In this document: positions 1-8,672 of the stretch, piece by piece
Position numbering within the stretch: the first letter of the stretch is position 1
Layout: every line of letters begins with the position of its first letter
Source of the DNA: Hyphomonadaceae bacterium
GTDB taxonomy: Bacteria > Pseudomonadota > Alphaproteobacteria > Caulobacterales > Maricaulaceae
Assembly (NCBI GenBank): GCA_013001295.1
Contig: JABDMW010000056.1
Location: forward strand, 1 to 40,604
DNA: 40,604 nt
Reading direction: 5' to 3'
Made by a program: the position numbers and the translations under genes
The notes under the pieces: model-generated
What the model saw: the letters and a program-made list of their open reading frames with translations, nothing else
Databases searched by the model: none
What the model was told of the DNA's origin: nothing

Positions 1-248
1 TTGGCGCCGGCGTGCTCAGCATTTTCAGGTGAAACGAGACAAACGCTGGCTTTGCAGTCCGCGAGCACAGCCTTCGCTTTTCTGCCTTCATAATAGCAGA
101 TATCAAAAACACCCGCCTGATCGACGGGTGCTGCATTTTTTATCTCGATATCGCCGAATTGACCTTCAGGTATATCGACGTCGAGACCGTTTAAAAGGTC
201 AACCAATTTGAGCGGGCCGAGATGCTTGTAGAATTTTCTCTCTACCAT
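1..248 (-). CDS. lpxD: LpxD, UDP-3-O-acylglucosamine N-acyltransferase, N-terminal part only
   Basis: The minus-strand frame opens with ATG at 248 and stays open to the window edge, giving 82 N-terminal residues. The sequence begins MVERKFYKHLGPLKLVDLLN, which has the KFYKHLGPLKL-type opening of LpxD's uridine-binding N-terminal domain, followed by a GQFGDIEIKNAAPVDQAGVF segment resembling its 'I-x-x-x-A-P-L-x-x-A' stretch. The left-handed beta-helix catalytic part would lie outside the window. LpxD adds the second acyl chain to UDP-3-O-acylglucosamine in lipid A synthesis in the cytoplasm. It starts 23 bases after the ompH stop, and the order bamA-ompH-lpxD is the standard proteobacterial one, which supports the call. 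The ribosome-binding site is weak (GGGGCGA), so translation may depend on coupling. Confidence 0.85.
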   Translation of the reverse strand, partial: MVERKFYKHLGPLKLVDLLNGLDVDIPEGQFGDIEIKNAAPVDQAGVFDICYYEGRKAKAVLADCKASVCLVSPENAEHAGA

Positions 249-271
249 GTCGGTTCGCCCCGGTCGAATGG

Positions 272-859
272 TTATTGGCCGGCTGCTTTACGCGGCAAAC
301 GTTCGCGAACAACAGTTACTGATTGGATCTTACCGTTCAAACGACTGATCACCGTATCTGTAACGTCAGCTGTTTTTCCGCCGTAAATAACCAGTGAACG
401 ATCAAGGATGATGTCGGCATTGCGTTCTTTCACCAAGGCTTCGAGAATTGCTTCCAATTCTTTGTTGATCTTCATGATCGCTTTTTGCTCGGTAATTTGT
501 AGTTCACGCTGTTTGTAGGCTGCTTCAACCTGCGACTTTTGACCTTTTTCCTGCAAAGATTTTGCTCGTTGTTGAAGGTCTGGACGTGTTTTCAGCGCGT
601 CAACGCTGATGTTTTTCAGCTCGGCGACAAGACGGTCACGTTCACCGGTTAACGGCGTGACCTGCGATTTAATTTCGGTCTCCATCTGTTTCCCAATGGA
701 CTCGATTTGACGTTTTACATGCTTACCAGCAGCAGAATCGCGCAGGACACGGGCTTGATCGACAACCAGTATTGTGGACTGTGCTATTGCAGTTTGAGCC
801 ATTGTGAGGGACGCTGCAGCTACGATAGCCGCAGATTTAAAGAACTTTGACAGTTTCAT
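272..859 (-). CDS. skp: OmpH/Skp family periplasmic chaperone
   Basis: Encodes 195 residues from ATG at 859. The frame is open further upstream to 1009, but that part overlaps bamA. The 859 start is preferred because AAGG precedes it by 7 bases and it gives a clean signal peptide (MKLSKFFKSAAIVAAASLTM, then AQTAIA, cleavage likely after Ala26). The mature part starts with a short beta-strand (STILVVDQARVL) and continues as long charged helices rich in Lys, Glu and Gln. This is the Skp tentacle pattern ending in a short strand (DIILDRSLVIYGG, then a DVTDTVISRLNG helix). Skp trimers hold unfolded outer-membrane proteins in the periplasm for BamA. The gene begins one base after the bamA stop, so the two are almost certainly co-translated. 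Confidence 0.9.
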   Translation of the reverse strand: MKLSKFFKSAAIVAAASLTMAQTAIAQSTILVVDQARVLRDSAAGKHVKRQIESIGKQMETEIKSQVTPLTGERDRLVAELKNISVDALKTRPDLQQRAKSLQEKGQKSQVEAAYKQRELQITEQKAIMKINKELEAILEALVKERNADIILDRSLVIYGGKTADVTDTVISRLNGKIQSVTVVRERLPRKAAGQ

Positions 860-860
860 T

Positions 861-3254
861 TTAGAACCTTGTACTTGTGTTAAACTGGAAGGATTCCGTT
901 TCGTCGAAATCTTCCTTTTTAATCGGCTTGGTAAAGTCAAACCTGATCGGACCAAATGGTGATTCCCAGAATACACTGGCACCAAATACCGACCGAATGG
1001 ATAAATCATCCCGAACGATCAAATTAGGGTCATTAATGACCTTAAATTCATCATCCAGAAGTCCAACCGTACCTGCTTCAATGAATACGCTACCAAGAAG
1101 TGACGGAATGCCAAGCGGAAAACTCACCTCTGCTGATGCAATACCATATGCATTGCCACCAAGCGCATTCAATCTTCGGTTCGTATCGACCTGAACAACC
1201 CTCGGTCCAATTCCGGCATTGTCAAATCCTCGGAAAGTTGATGATCCTTTGAAGAACCGGTCGTTAATCTGTACATTATCGCCGCCCCAACCTGTGATAT
1301 ATCCGCCATTAATTTTCGCAGATGCGATAACATCTTGGAAAATACCGTAATAAGTATTGGCGTTGATTTCAGTGCGCAAATACTTAACGTCGCCTCCGAC
1401 ACCGGCAAAATCTTGCGAGAAGAAGAAGTCAAATCCGCGAGTCGGCGTGATCGGGTCATTTCGACGATCCCAACCAAAAGTATAGCCGAGAATTGAAGAG
1501 AGACGGTTATTTTCCTGCAAACACAGTTGGGGGTTGGTCAAGATAAGAGAATTTGTACAATCCACTGTCTCCTGGCGAAGCGCATAACGCGTTTGCAACG
1601 TTGTAAAGTCGGTAACCCGGAATGCCAGCGTCGCCTGCCCCCCGATCCGCGTCGACCGGAAACCGGCTTCATCAAAGAAGTCATTGGTCACATTAAATAA
1701 TTCGATGCCCGCGGCCAGGTTTCGATTGAGGAATCTAGGCTCTGTAAACCGAAGATCGATTTCCTGACGGTTTGAACTGGCTCTAATAACAAAGCGCAGC
1801 AATTGACCCCGCCCCCGCAAGTTTCTTTGTGTGATCGAGAGATCGACCAGAAACGCGTCCGCGGATGAGAAACCCGCACTGAATGACAGTTCACCTGTGG
1901 GCTGCTCTGTAACCTTTACTTCCACAATCGCGCGGTCCGGTGTCGCACCTTGGACCTCTGTGATTTCAACGTCTTCGAAGAAACGCAACGCTCTGACCCG
2001 GTTACGCGACCGATCCAGCAAAATCCGGTTAAAGGCGTCGCCCTCCACCAATTCCAATTCGCGCCGGATCACATAGTCAAGCGTTGTTGTATTTCCGACA
2101 ATATCAATGCGTTCGATGTAGACCCGCGGGCCTTCCACCAGGTTAAACACCAGATCGACAGTTTTGGTTTCGCGATTACGTTTGATTTCAGGTTGAATAT
2201 CCACAAACGCATATCCCGCAGCACCGGCAGCAAATGTTAGTGTATCAATTGCGTCTTCAACCTCACTTGATTTGTAGATACGTCCCGACTTGATCGGCAC
2301 CAAAGCTTCCAGGATAGACTTATCAAGCGTCTCCAATTCAGTTTCGACAGAGACATCACCCCATGTATATTCTTCACCCTCGTCTACGGTGAATGTGATG
2401 TAGAAGTCTTTTTGATTGGGAACCAATTCCGCAACAGCTGAAACAACCCTAAAGTCGGCAAAGCCTCGGTCGGTGTAGAATGTGCGTACCTGCTCACGGT
2501 CGTATTCCAACCGGTTCGGATCGTAATTGTCATTGGAAGAGAAAAATTTATACCAAACTGATTCTTTCGTCGCCAATTGCTTGCGCAAGCGCCGGTCTGA
2601 GAACTCACTATTTCCGATGAAATTGATACGCTTGACACCTGTTACAGGGCCTTCAGTAATCTCAAAAATCAAATCGACCCGGTTTTGAGGCTGTTGCACA
2701 ACTTTCGGTACGACGGTGGCCGCAAATCGTCCTGATTGGCTGTATAGATCTATCACCCGCTGCACATCAGCCTGAACCCGTGATCGGGTAAATATTGAAC
2801 GCGGAGCAGCTTCGAGCTCGTCCGTAATCTTGTCGTCTTTTAGCGCCTTATTCCCTTCCAGGATAACGCGGTTGATAATCGGGTTTTCAACAACGCGAAT
2901 GATCAAATCACCGCCATTCGGATCGATACGGACATCGGCGAATAGTCCCGTCGCAAACAAGGTTTTAACGGATAGATCGATACGTTCTTCGCTATAGCGA
3001 TCACCGGGGGCAATCAGCAGATATGAACCAACTGTATTGGCTTCCACACGCTGGTTTCCAACGACTCTGATCGACTTAATGACAGTAGGTGGCGGGAGCT
3101 GTACTTGCTCTTCGGGCGCTGCTTCTTGTGCATATGATGGTGTGCTGACGGCAAGCCCGATAAACGAGGCCATACACAATGCCAGGATTGCAAAAGCGTA
3201 GGATCGCATATTCAAATGTGCCGCAACATTGATCATGTTAAACTTTCGATTCAC
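861..3254 (-). CDS. bamA: BamA, outer-membrane protein assembly factor
   Basis: About 797 residues. The N-terminal half holds five POTRA repeats (roughly residues 58-455), each with the pattern I..I.I.GN......I...L....G. The C-terminal half is a 16-strand beta-barrel. The loop-6 motif is present as FRGF (STFRGFDNAG), and the chain ends in Phe, as expected for a Bam substrate. Signal peptide: MRSYAFAILALCMASFIGLA from Met16, with cleavage probably after SYA (residue 42). BamA inserts beta-barrel proteins into the outer membrane. The start is uncertain. GTG at 3254 overlaps the rseP stop by 4 bases, but ATG at 3236 (residue 7) follows GAAAG and gives a more ordinary leader. A Cys pair in one barrel segment (TVDCTNSLILTNPQLC) could form a disulfide. 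Confidence 0.95.
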   Translation of the reverse strand: MNRKFNMINVAAHLNMRSYAFAILALCMASFIGLAVSTPSYAQEAAPEEQVQLPPPTVIKSIRVVGNQRVEANTVGSYLLIAPGDRYSEERIDLSVKTLFATGLFADVRIDPNGGDLIIRVVENPIINRVILEGNKALKDDKITDELEAAPRSIFTRSRVQADVQRVIDLYSQSGRFAATVVPKVVQQPQNRVDLIFEITEGPVTGVKRINFIGNSEFSDRRLRKQLATKESVWYKFFSSNDNYDPNRLEYDREQVRTFYTDRGFADFRVVSAVAELVPNQKDFYITFTVDEGEEYTWGDVSVETELETLDKSILEALVPIKSGRIYKSSEVEDAIDTLTFAAGAAGYAFVDIQPEIKRNRETKTVDLVFNLVEGPRVYIERIDIVGNTTTLDYVIRRELELVEGDAFNRILLDRSRNRVRALRFFEDVEITEVQGATPDRAIVEVKVTEQPTGELSFSAGFSSADAFLVDLSITQRNLRGRGQLLRFVIRASSNRQEIDLRFTEPRFLNRNLAAGIELFNVTNDFFDEAGFRSTRIGGQATLAFRVTDFTTLQTRYALRQETVDCTNSLILTNPQLCLQENNRLSSILGYTFGWDRRNDPITPTRGFDFFFSQDFAGVGGDVKYLRTEINANTYYGIFQDVIASAKINGGYITGWGGDNVQINDRFFKGSSTFRGFDNAGIGPRVVQVDTNRRLNALGGNAYGIASAEVSFPLGIPSLLGSVFIEAGTVGLLDDEFKVINDPNLIVRDDLSIRSVFGASVFWESPFGPIRFDFTKPIKKEDFDETESFQFNTSTRF

Positions 3255-4450
3255 CCGGTTTTATCGAATAAGTCCGGGACATACCCGATATCATTCCAAG
3301 TTAAAACTAAAAACAGCGTAATAAGTGCGGCAAATCCCACTCTAAACCCTATTTCTTGCGCACGCTCGCTTAACGGTCGACGCATGACAGCTTCATAGCC
3401 GTAGTAGACCAAATGTCCACCGTCCAATACAGGAATTGGCATTAAATTTGCGAAACCTAAGCCAACCGATAATGCGGCCGCCAATTCGAGCAGTGTAAGC
3501 ACCATTGCTTGCGCTTTTACGGCTACACTTCCATCAACTGCGGACGCGTCCATACCGGCTTTACCGGTGATTGCAGCGATTTTGACGATCCCGCCCAGCG
3601 CCTTTCCGTCCTCTTTGCCTTTAAATATTCGCCCGATGTACAAAAATGTCGAAGAAATCGAATCAACGACAGTATCCACCCCGAAGCCTGCGGCTTCTGC
3701 GAGGTTGTAATAATCATGCGAGTAGCTGCCGCCCCAAACAATCCCGATTGCGCCGCCATCATACTTGCCACCGACCATATCCGTTTTAGTTGTTCGCTGT
3801 GGAATGACATTCAATTCGACCTGACGTTCTTCCCGGTCAACCATAATGACCAGAGGCTCGCCGGACCGTAACGTGACATATTGCTGAAGATCTCTCCACT
3901 TGTCGATTTTATCGCCATTGATCGATCGGATTTCATCGCCGGTTTGAAAACCTGCGGCTTCTGCAACTGTGCCCGGTTGCACCGCTCCGACAACCGCTGT
4001 TCGCGACGGGATCCCAAGGAACATGGCAAAGCCCATATAAATGAGCGCTGCGAGAATAAAATTCGCCATGGGTCCAGCTAAAACAACCAATGTGCGTTGA
4101 TATAGGGGTTTGAAATGAAAACAGGATTTCCAGGAATCCTGGCCGTGTTTATCATTCATTTCCGCTTTAATTTTTTTGAGCTGTTCCTGATCTGGGTTGC
4201 TGGCAGCGCCCGCATCCCCGAGAAATTTGACATAGCCGCCCAAAGGTATGCGGCAAATCATCCATTGGGTTCCCGATTTCGCAGTCCATTTTGCGAGCGG
4301 CTTGCCAAATCCGATTGAGAACCGTTCAACGGAAACATTAAAGAAGCGCGCGACCGAATAATGACCCATTTCATGAATGAACACGAGTAGTGACAATACG
4401 AATATGAAGCTGAGACCAAAGATCAGCGTACTCACCACCATATCAATCAT
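3251..4450 (-). CDS. rseP: RseP/MmpA site-2 intramembrane zinc metalloprotease
   Basis: Encodes 399 residues. The zinc motif HEMGH lies at residues 26-30 in the first membrane helix, and the second catalytic motif LDG is at 342-344 within NLMPIPVLDGG. One PDZ domain is visible (about 130-200, VQPGTVAEAAGFQTGDEIRS), not the two seen in E. coli RseP. Further membrane segments lie near 105-125 and at the C-terminus. Site-2 proteases cut membrane anchors of anti-sigma factors; the Caulobacter homologue MmpA clears PodJ. The start ATG overlaps the dxr stop (ATGA), and the rseP stop overlaps the possible bamA GTG start. The dxr-rseP-bamA order is conserved in proteobacteria and ties envelope-stress signalling to outer-membrane assembly. 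Confidence 0.93.
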   Translation of the reverse strand: MIDMVVSTLIFGLSFIFVLSLLVFIHEMGHYSVARFFNVSVERFSIGFGKPLAKWTAKSGTQWMICRIPLGGYVKFLGDAGAASNPDQEQLKKIKAEMNDKHGQDSWKSCFHFKPLYQRTLVVLAGPMANFILAALIYMGFAMFLGIPSRTAVVGAVQPGTVAEAAGFQTGDEIRSINGDKIDKWRDLQQYVTLRSGEPLVIMVDREERQVELNVIPQRTTKTDMVGGKYDGGAIGIVWGGSYSHDYYNLAEAAGFGVDTVVDSISSTFLYIGRIFKGKEDGKALGGIVKIAAITGKAGMDASAVDGSVAVKAQAMVLTLLELAAALSVGLGFANLMPIPVLDGGHLVYYGYEAVMRRPLSERAQEIGFRVGFAALITLFLVLTWNDIGYVPDLFDKTG

Positions 4451-5628
4451 AAGCCCGTATTCCCTGCCACAATCTCTTGCGCAACATGTCGCGCTTTTTG
4501 ATCAATGCCGATGACATTCTCTATTGTTTCTAAAGGCTTAGCAAAAGACGCTTCTCGTTTAAAGCGATTCAATACAGTTTCTATGCAATCTGTAATACCC
4601 GGGAAACCCAGTTTTTCCTGCAAGAAAGCTTCGACCGCAATTTCGTTAGCAGCGTTCAAGACGGTTGGCGCGCATCCGCCTGTCTCAAGAGCACTCCTTG
4701 CCAAAGACAAGGCTTGAAATTTTTCGGCGTCAGGATGGTAAAACTCAAGCTTGCCTACCTCGGGCAAACAAAGTGACTTTACCGTCGTGGTCATGCGTTC
4801 CGGCCATGCCAAGGCATAGGCGATCGGGGTGCGCATATCGGGCGACCCCATTTGCGCCAACACGGAACCGTCGACATATTCTACAAGGCTATGAACAATA
4901 GACTGCGGATGGATGACAATATCGATTTTCGCAGACGGTCGCTCAAAAAGATAACTGGCTTCAATCAGTTCGAGCCCTTTGTTCATCAGCGTCGCTGAAT
5001 CAATGGTTATCTTGGCACCCATATCCCATACGGGATGATTTAAAGCCTGTGCTTTTGTTACCTGTTTTATCTGTTTCGCAGTAAATTCCCGAAACGGCCC
5101 GCCGGATGCTGTCAGGATCAGTTTGGACACTTCGTGCGGTCGTTGCTTTTCGAGAACCTGAAAAATCGCATTATGCTCAGAATCTACAGGGAGCAAGACA
5201 GCACCTGATTTTTCGACTGCATCCATGAATAGGGTTCCCGCAGACACCAGACATTCTTTATTGGCAAGGCCAATATGCGTTCCCTGCTTCACGGCTTCCA
5301 ATGTTGGCTCTAGGCCCGCAGCGCCTATGATCGCCGCCATAATAAAATCGGCCGGCAATTGTCCTGCTTCGATCAGGGCTTTACGCCCGATGCCGACCTT
5401 AATACCTGTCCCTGTTAAGCGTTCATTTAAAGCTTCACCGTTCTTGGGATTTGCCAGAACCACGAACTCGGGTCGGAATTCCAGTGCTTGCTCAGCAAGG
5501 AAATCCGCATTGTTGCAAGCGGTCAGACAAACGACGTCGAATTTTTCCGGCCCTGCATCCCTGATCAGACTTAAGGTATTTTCACCGATCGAGCCGGTCG
5601 ATCCAAGGATTGTGATACGGCGGGTCAT
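4447..5628 (-). CDS. dxr: 1-deoxy-D-xylulose-5-phosphate reductoisomerase
   Basis: Encodes 393 residues from ATG at 5628. The frame is open 11 codons further upstream, but the ATG at 5628 overlaps the cdsA stop as ATGA and directly precedes the dinucleotide-binding strand, so it is preferred. The NADPH motif GSTGSIG is at residues 9-15. Catalytic and metal-binding segments are present: DSEHNAIFQ, TASGGPFR, ATLMNKGLELIEA and HPQSIVHSLVEY. The enzyme converts DXP to 2-C-methyl-D-erythritol 4-phosphate, the committed step of the non-mevalonate isoprenoid pathway. Its products ultimately feed the undecaprenyl chain made by UppS, encoded two genes upstream. Confidence 0.96.
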   Translation of the reverse strand: MTRRITILGSTGSIGENTLSLIRDAGPEKFDVVCLTACNNADFLAEQALEFRPEFVVLANPKNGEALNERLTGTGIKVGIGRKALIEAGQLPADFIMAAIIGAAGLEPTLEAVKQGTHIGLANKECLVSAGTLFMDAVEKSGAVLLPVDSEHNAIFQVLEKQRPHEVSKLILTASGGPFREFTAKQIKQVTKAQALNHPVWDMGAKITIDSATLMNKGLELIEASYLFERPSAKIDIVIHPQSIVHSLVEYVDGSVLAQMGSPDMRTPIAYALAWPERMTTTVKSLCLPEVGKLEFYHPDAEKFQALSLARSALETGGCAPTVLNAANEIAVEAFLQEKLGFPGITDCIETVLNRFKREASFAKPLETIENVIGIDQKARHVAQEIVAGNTGL

Positions 5629-6476
5629 CGTGCATTTATCACTGGCCAGATATCCGGCCAAAACATGAGAGCGAATGCAGACACCAAAACAGCGAGCATC
5701 AGCGAGTCCACGCGGTCGAGCAGTCCACCGTGCCCCGGCAACAGATCACCAGCGTCTTTAACATTCAAACGACGTTTAACCGCAGACTCAATTAAATCGC
5801 CAACTACCGAGAACAGCACGACAGGAATAGCAAGGATTACGCCCGTCAAAATGCTGAATCTGGTAAAATAGGCACACAATGCCCCGGTAATGGCGCCAAA
5901 AACCAATCCCGTCATAAATCCGGACCAGGTTTTATTCGGGCTGATTTTCGGCGCAAGTTTAGGGCCTTTCATCATAGACCCGCCAATATATGCCCAAGAA
6001 TCCGCGGCGATGACGATAAGGGCAATAAAGACTATTTTTGCAAATCCAGCTGAATAAATTCCAGCCACATCGCCTCTAATCCATACAATCGCGAGACACG
6101 GGAGAAGTGTGTACAAGCAGCCAAGGGCCGCCCAATGACCTTTCGTGCGTCCGATTTTTTCAACGGCCGTTAAAATCGCGGCGACAATGACGACGATCAT
6201 CGCCATCGGCCATTCACCCATCTGGCCCAATACTAACGAAGCGAACAGGCAAATGATCGGAATAAAAACGGCCAATCGCGTGAAATTTGCGTCAGTCATC
6301 CTGACCCACTCATAGGAAATCCGGGCGCCAAACAAAGCAACGAGGATTGTGAATAGCCACCCTCCAAAATACACGGGAAATCCGCATAAAAACATCAATC
6401 CAAAACCGGTGAGCGCGCGAACGCCCAAGGATTTAAAGCGCTTTTTCGGTGCGCCTGGTGTTTCTATAGCCGCCAT
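5625..6476 (-). CDS. cdsA: CdsA, phosphatidate cytidylyltransferase
   Basis: A 283-residue multi-spanning membrane protein. The CTP-transferase signature is complete at about residues 226-258: SAVKRRLNVKD, then PGHGGLLDRVDS. Roughly eight hydrophobic helices precede and surround it (for example LTGFGLMFLCGFPVYFGGWL and AMIVVIVAAILTAV). It makes CDP-diacylglycerol from phosphatidate and CTP at the inner membrane, the branch point for phosphatidylethanolamine, phosphatidylglycerol and cardiolipin. It starts 2 bases after the uppS stop and overlaps dxr by 4 bases, so it is an internal gene of the envelope operon. Confidence 0.95.
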   Translation of the reverse strand: MAAIETPGAPKKRFKSLGVRALTGFGLMFLCGFPVYFGGWLFTILVALFGARISYEWVRMTDANFTRLAVFIPIICLFASLVLGQMGEWPMAMIVVIVAAILTAVEKIGRTKGHWAALGCLYTLLPCLAIVWIRGDVAGIYSAGFAKIVFIALIVIAADSWAYIGGSMMKGPKLAPKISPNKTWSGFMTGLVFGAITGALCAYFTRFSILTGVILAIPVVLFSVVGDLIESAVKRRLNVKDAGDLLPGHGGLLDRVDSLMLAVLVSAFALMFWPDIWPVINAR

Positions 6477-6478
6477 TC

Positions 6479-7216
6479 TTAAGCGACTTCGGCCGTATTG
6501 AGGTTACCGAACCGTCGCTCGCGGTTTTGAAAACTTTTGATTGCTTCATCCAGGTCTGTTTCAGCAAAGTCCGGCCATAAGACGTCCGTAAAGAAAAATT
6601 CCGCATAAGCCGCTTGCCAGAGCAGAAAATTGCTAACCCGGTGTTCGCCGCTCGTTCGGATGACGAGATCAGGCGTTGGAAGACCGGATGTATCGAGATA
6701 TGTTTCGATGAGATCTTCATCAATATCAGCCGGATCTAATGTTCCGGATTTAACTGCTGTTGCAATCGCTTTTGTTGAGCGGGTCAATTCATCCCGACCG
6801 CCATAATTGAATGCAATGTTGAGAAAGAAAGAAGAATTGTCTTTCGTGGTCGTCTCAACTTTGTCGAGAAGCGCGAGCATATCGTCACTCAGTCCGTCCC
6901 GGGAACCGATGATGCGAATTCGCACATCGCGATTATCCAATGTCTTGAGATCGTCCTGAACATAGCGTCTTAACAAATCAAACAAGGCTGAAATCTCGGA
7001 TTTAGGCCGGTTCCAGTTTTCTGTCGAAAAACTATATAATGTCAGACACTTAACGCCAATTTCTGAAGCATACTCGACAATTTTTCGAACCGTTTTCACG
7101 CCTTCCTGGTGCCCAAATACACGCGGACGGTGGCGTGCTTTCGCCCAACGTCCATTCCCATCCATAATAATGGCAATATGGTCAGGAAATGTCGAAGATT
7201 TGGACGCTGCAGCCAA
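6479..7216 (-). CDS. uppS: Undecaprenyl diphosphate synthase (di-trans,poly-cis type)
   Basis: Encodes 245 residues. The cis-prenyltransferase motif MDGNGRWAKARHRPRVFGH starts at residue 18, with catalytic Asp19. Other conserved segments are present: LTLYSFSTENWNRP, FNYGGRDELTRS, PDLVIRTSGEHRVSNFLLWQ and an aromatic stretch AEFFFTDVLWPDF. It adds isopentenyl diphosphate units to farnesyl diphosphate, giving the C55 carrier for peptidoglycan and O-antigen. It starts 3 bases after the frr stop. The order frr-uppS-cdsA-dxr-rseP-bamA matches the widespread proteobacterial arrangement. Confidence 0.96.
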   Translation of the reverse strand: MAAASKSSTFPDHIAIIMDGNGRWAKARHRPRVFGHQEGVKTVRKIVEYASEIGVKCLTLYSFSTENWNRPKSEISALFDLLRRYVQDDLKTLDNRDVRIRIIGSRDGLSDDMLALLDKVETTTKDNSSFFLNIAFNYGGRDELTRSTKAIATAVKSGTLDPADIDEDLIETYLDTSGLPTPDLVIRTSGEHRVSNFLLWQAAYAEFFFTDVLWPDFAETDLDEAIKSFQNRERRFGNLNTAEVA

Positions 7217-7219
7217 GGT

Positions 7220-7783
7220 TTAGACCTGCATGATTTCTTCGGTTTTTGTCTCAAGCGTTTTATCAATCAACGCGATATGTTCATCCGTCGCCGATTGAAC
7301 ATCATTTTCATGATGTTTTTGTTCGTCTTCACTGATCTCTTTGTCTTTCTCCATACGCTTTAGAGTCTCCATGCCGTCACGACGGACATTTCGAACCGCA
7401 ATTTTTGCATTTTCTGCATATGTGCCCGCGACCTTCGTGAGCTCCTTGCGGCGTTCTTCCGTCAATGGCGGCATGGGAATGCGTAACATTTGTCCGTCAA
7501 CGACAGGATTAATTCCCAGGCTCGACTCACGAAGTGCGCGTTCAACCGCTGCAACCAAGGTCTTATCCCAGACATTGACCGTCAACATGCGAGGTTCCGG
7601 CACATTAATCGCGCCGATCTGATTGAGTGGCGTTTGTGCGCCGTAAGCTTCAACTGTGACATTATCCAATATTGATGTGTGCGCACGACCCGTTCTCAAG
7701 CTTGAAAACTCGGTTTTCAAAGACGAGATAGCGCCGTCCATTCGCCGCTTGATGTCGCTTAAACTAAAATCTGTATCAGCCAT
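7220..7783 (-). CDS. frr: Ribosome recycling factor
   Basis: Encodes 187 residues, the usual RRF length (about 185). The start shows the typical long helix ([20 protein letters not shown]) followed by [18 protein letters not shown], and later [18 protein letters not shown] and [18 protein letters not shown]. The protein splits post-termination ribosomes together with EF-G. A strong AAAGGAG lies 6 bases before the ATG. It is separated from pyrH by 40 bases, which contain no clear terminator. Confidence 0.97.
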   Translation of the reverse strand: MADTDFSLSDIKRRMDGAISSLKTEFSSLRTGRAHTSILDNVTVEAYGAQTPLNQIGAINVPEPRMLTVNVWDKTLVAAVERALRESSLGINPVVDGQMLRIPMPPLTEERRKELTKVAGTYAENAKIAVRNVRRDGMETLKRMEKDKEISEDEQKHHENDVQSATDEHIALIDKTLETKTEEIMQV

Positions 7784-7823
7784 TTTTTCTCCTTTGTCGT
7801 TCCGAGATGCATAAATATAGGGA

Positions 7824-8543
7824 TTATGTCGCTATTATGGTAGAGACGCCTTCCCCGAGCATAACTCGCTCAAATCTGCCCTTTTCCTGGATAGAAAAGA
7901 CGATAATCGGAATTTTATTTTCACGCATCAGAGTAACCGCTGATGCATCCATGACTTTCAAGTCTTCATTTATCACCGTTAGATACGACAATTTATCGTA
8001 TCTTTTGGCGTCTTTGTTGGTTTTCGGGTCCTTGTCGTAGACCCCGTCGACCATGGTCCCTTTTAACAAGGCATCGCATCCCATTTCGGCTGCGCGCAAT
8101 GCAGCGGCTGTATCTGTTGTGAAAAACGGATTGCCGGTCCCGGCCGCAAATATTACGATCCGCCCCTTCTCCATATGCCGACTGGCGCGACGGCGGATAT
8201 AAGGTTCGCAGACTGTCGTCATAGGGATCGCGGACATCACGCGCGTATCGAGGCCAAGCTTTTCAAGCTCGCTTTGCATGGCAAGCGCATTCATGACAGT
8301 GGCAAGCATACCCATATAATCAGCGGTTGTCCGTTCAATTCCGGCTGCGGACGCTGATAGTCCCCGGAAAATATTCCCCCCGCCAATAACCAGACCAATT
8401 TCCAGGCCTCGTTCTTTCGCAGCCGCGATTTCTTTGGCGATACGGCTGGTTGTTACAACGTCGATTCCGAATGATTGCTCCCCCATCAGGGCCTCACCCG
8501 AAATCTTTAACAGGACACGATTATATTTAAGCTTAGCGCTCAT
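7824..8543 (-). CDS. pyrH: Uridylate (UMP) kinase
   Basis: Encodes 239 residues of the amino-acid-kinase fold. Visible motifs are [12 protein letters not shown] near the N-terminus, [12 protein letters not shown], and [20 protein letters not shown]. The enzyme phosphorylates UMP to UDP for pyrimidine nucleotide and UDP-sugar synthesis. The upstream sequence is odd: a run of five G then six T directly before the ATG (GGGGGTTTTTTATG) in place of a normal Shine-Dalgarno. A candidate promoter lies 60-90 bases upstream, so pyrH may be transcribed from its own start as well as from rpsB-tsf. Confidence 0.97.
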   Translation of the reverse strand: MSAKLKYNRVLLKISGEALMGEQSFGIDVVTTSRIAKEIAAAKERGLEIGLVIGGGNIFRGLSASAAGIERTTADYMGMLATVMNALAMQSELEKLGLDTRVMSAIPMTTVCEPYIRRRASRHMEKGRIVIFAAGTGNPFFTTDTAAALRAAEMGCDALLKGTMVDGVYDKDPKTNKDAKRYDKLSYLTVINEDLKVMDASAVTLMRENKIPIIVFSIQEKGRFERVMLGEGVSTIIAT

Positions 8544-8599
8544 AAAAAACCCCCAAATGGTGATCGCAAACCAAGGATGGAGCGCGACTCATTTGAGGG

Positions 8600-8629
8600 A
8601 ATATAACCAAGCTTTGAGCCCGCGTCTAA
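8600..8629 (-). promoter_or_regulatory. Candidate sigma70-type promoter for pyrH-frr-uppS
   Basis: On the minus strand TTAGAC (8629-8624) and TATATT (8605-8600) are 18 bases apart, upstream of pyrH. The -35 half sits inside one arm of the hairpin at 8620-8641. The boxes are recognisable but not strong, and no transcription data are available, so this is a tentative call. Confidence 0.3.
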
Positions 8630-8641
8630 GGTTAGACGCGG
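8620..8641 (-). other. Perfect 10-bp hairpin between tsf and pyrH
   Basis: ccgcgtctaa (8620-8629) and ttagacgcgg (8632-8641) are exact reverse complements around a 2-base loop. A uridine run does not follow on the minus strand, so this is not a standard intrinsic terminator for tsf. It may be a processing or mRNA 3'-end stabilising element, or a partial attenuator between the tsf and pyrH segments. Confidence 0.6.
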
Positions 8642-8672
8642 ACAAAAAGCGGATATTTGTAGAAAGTTGCGC

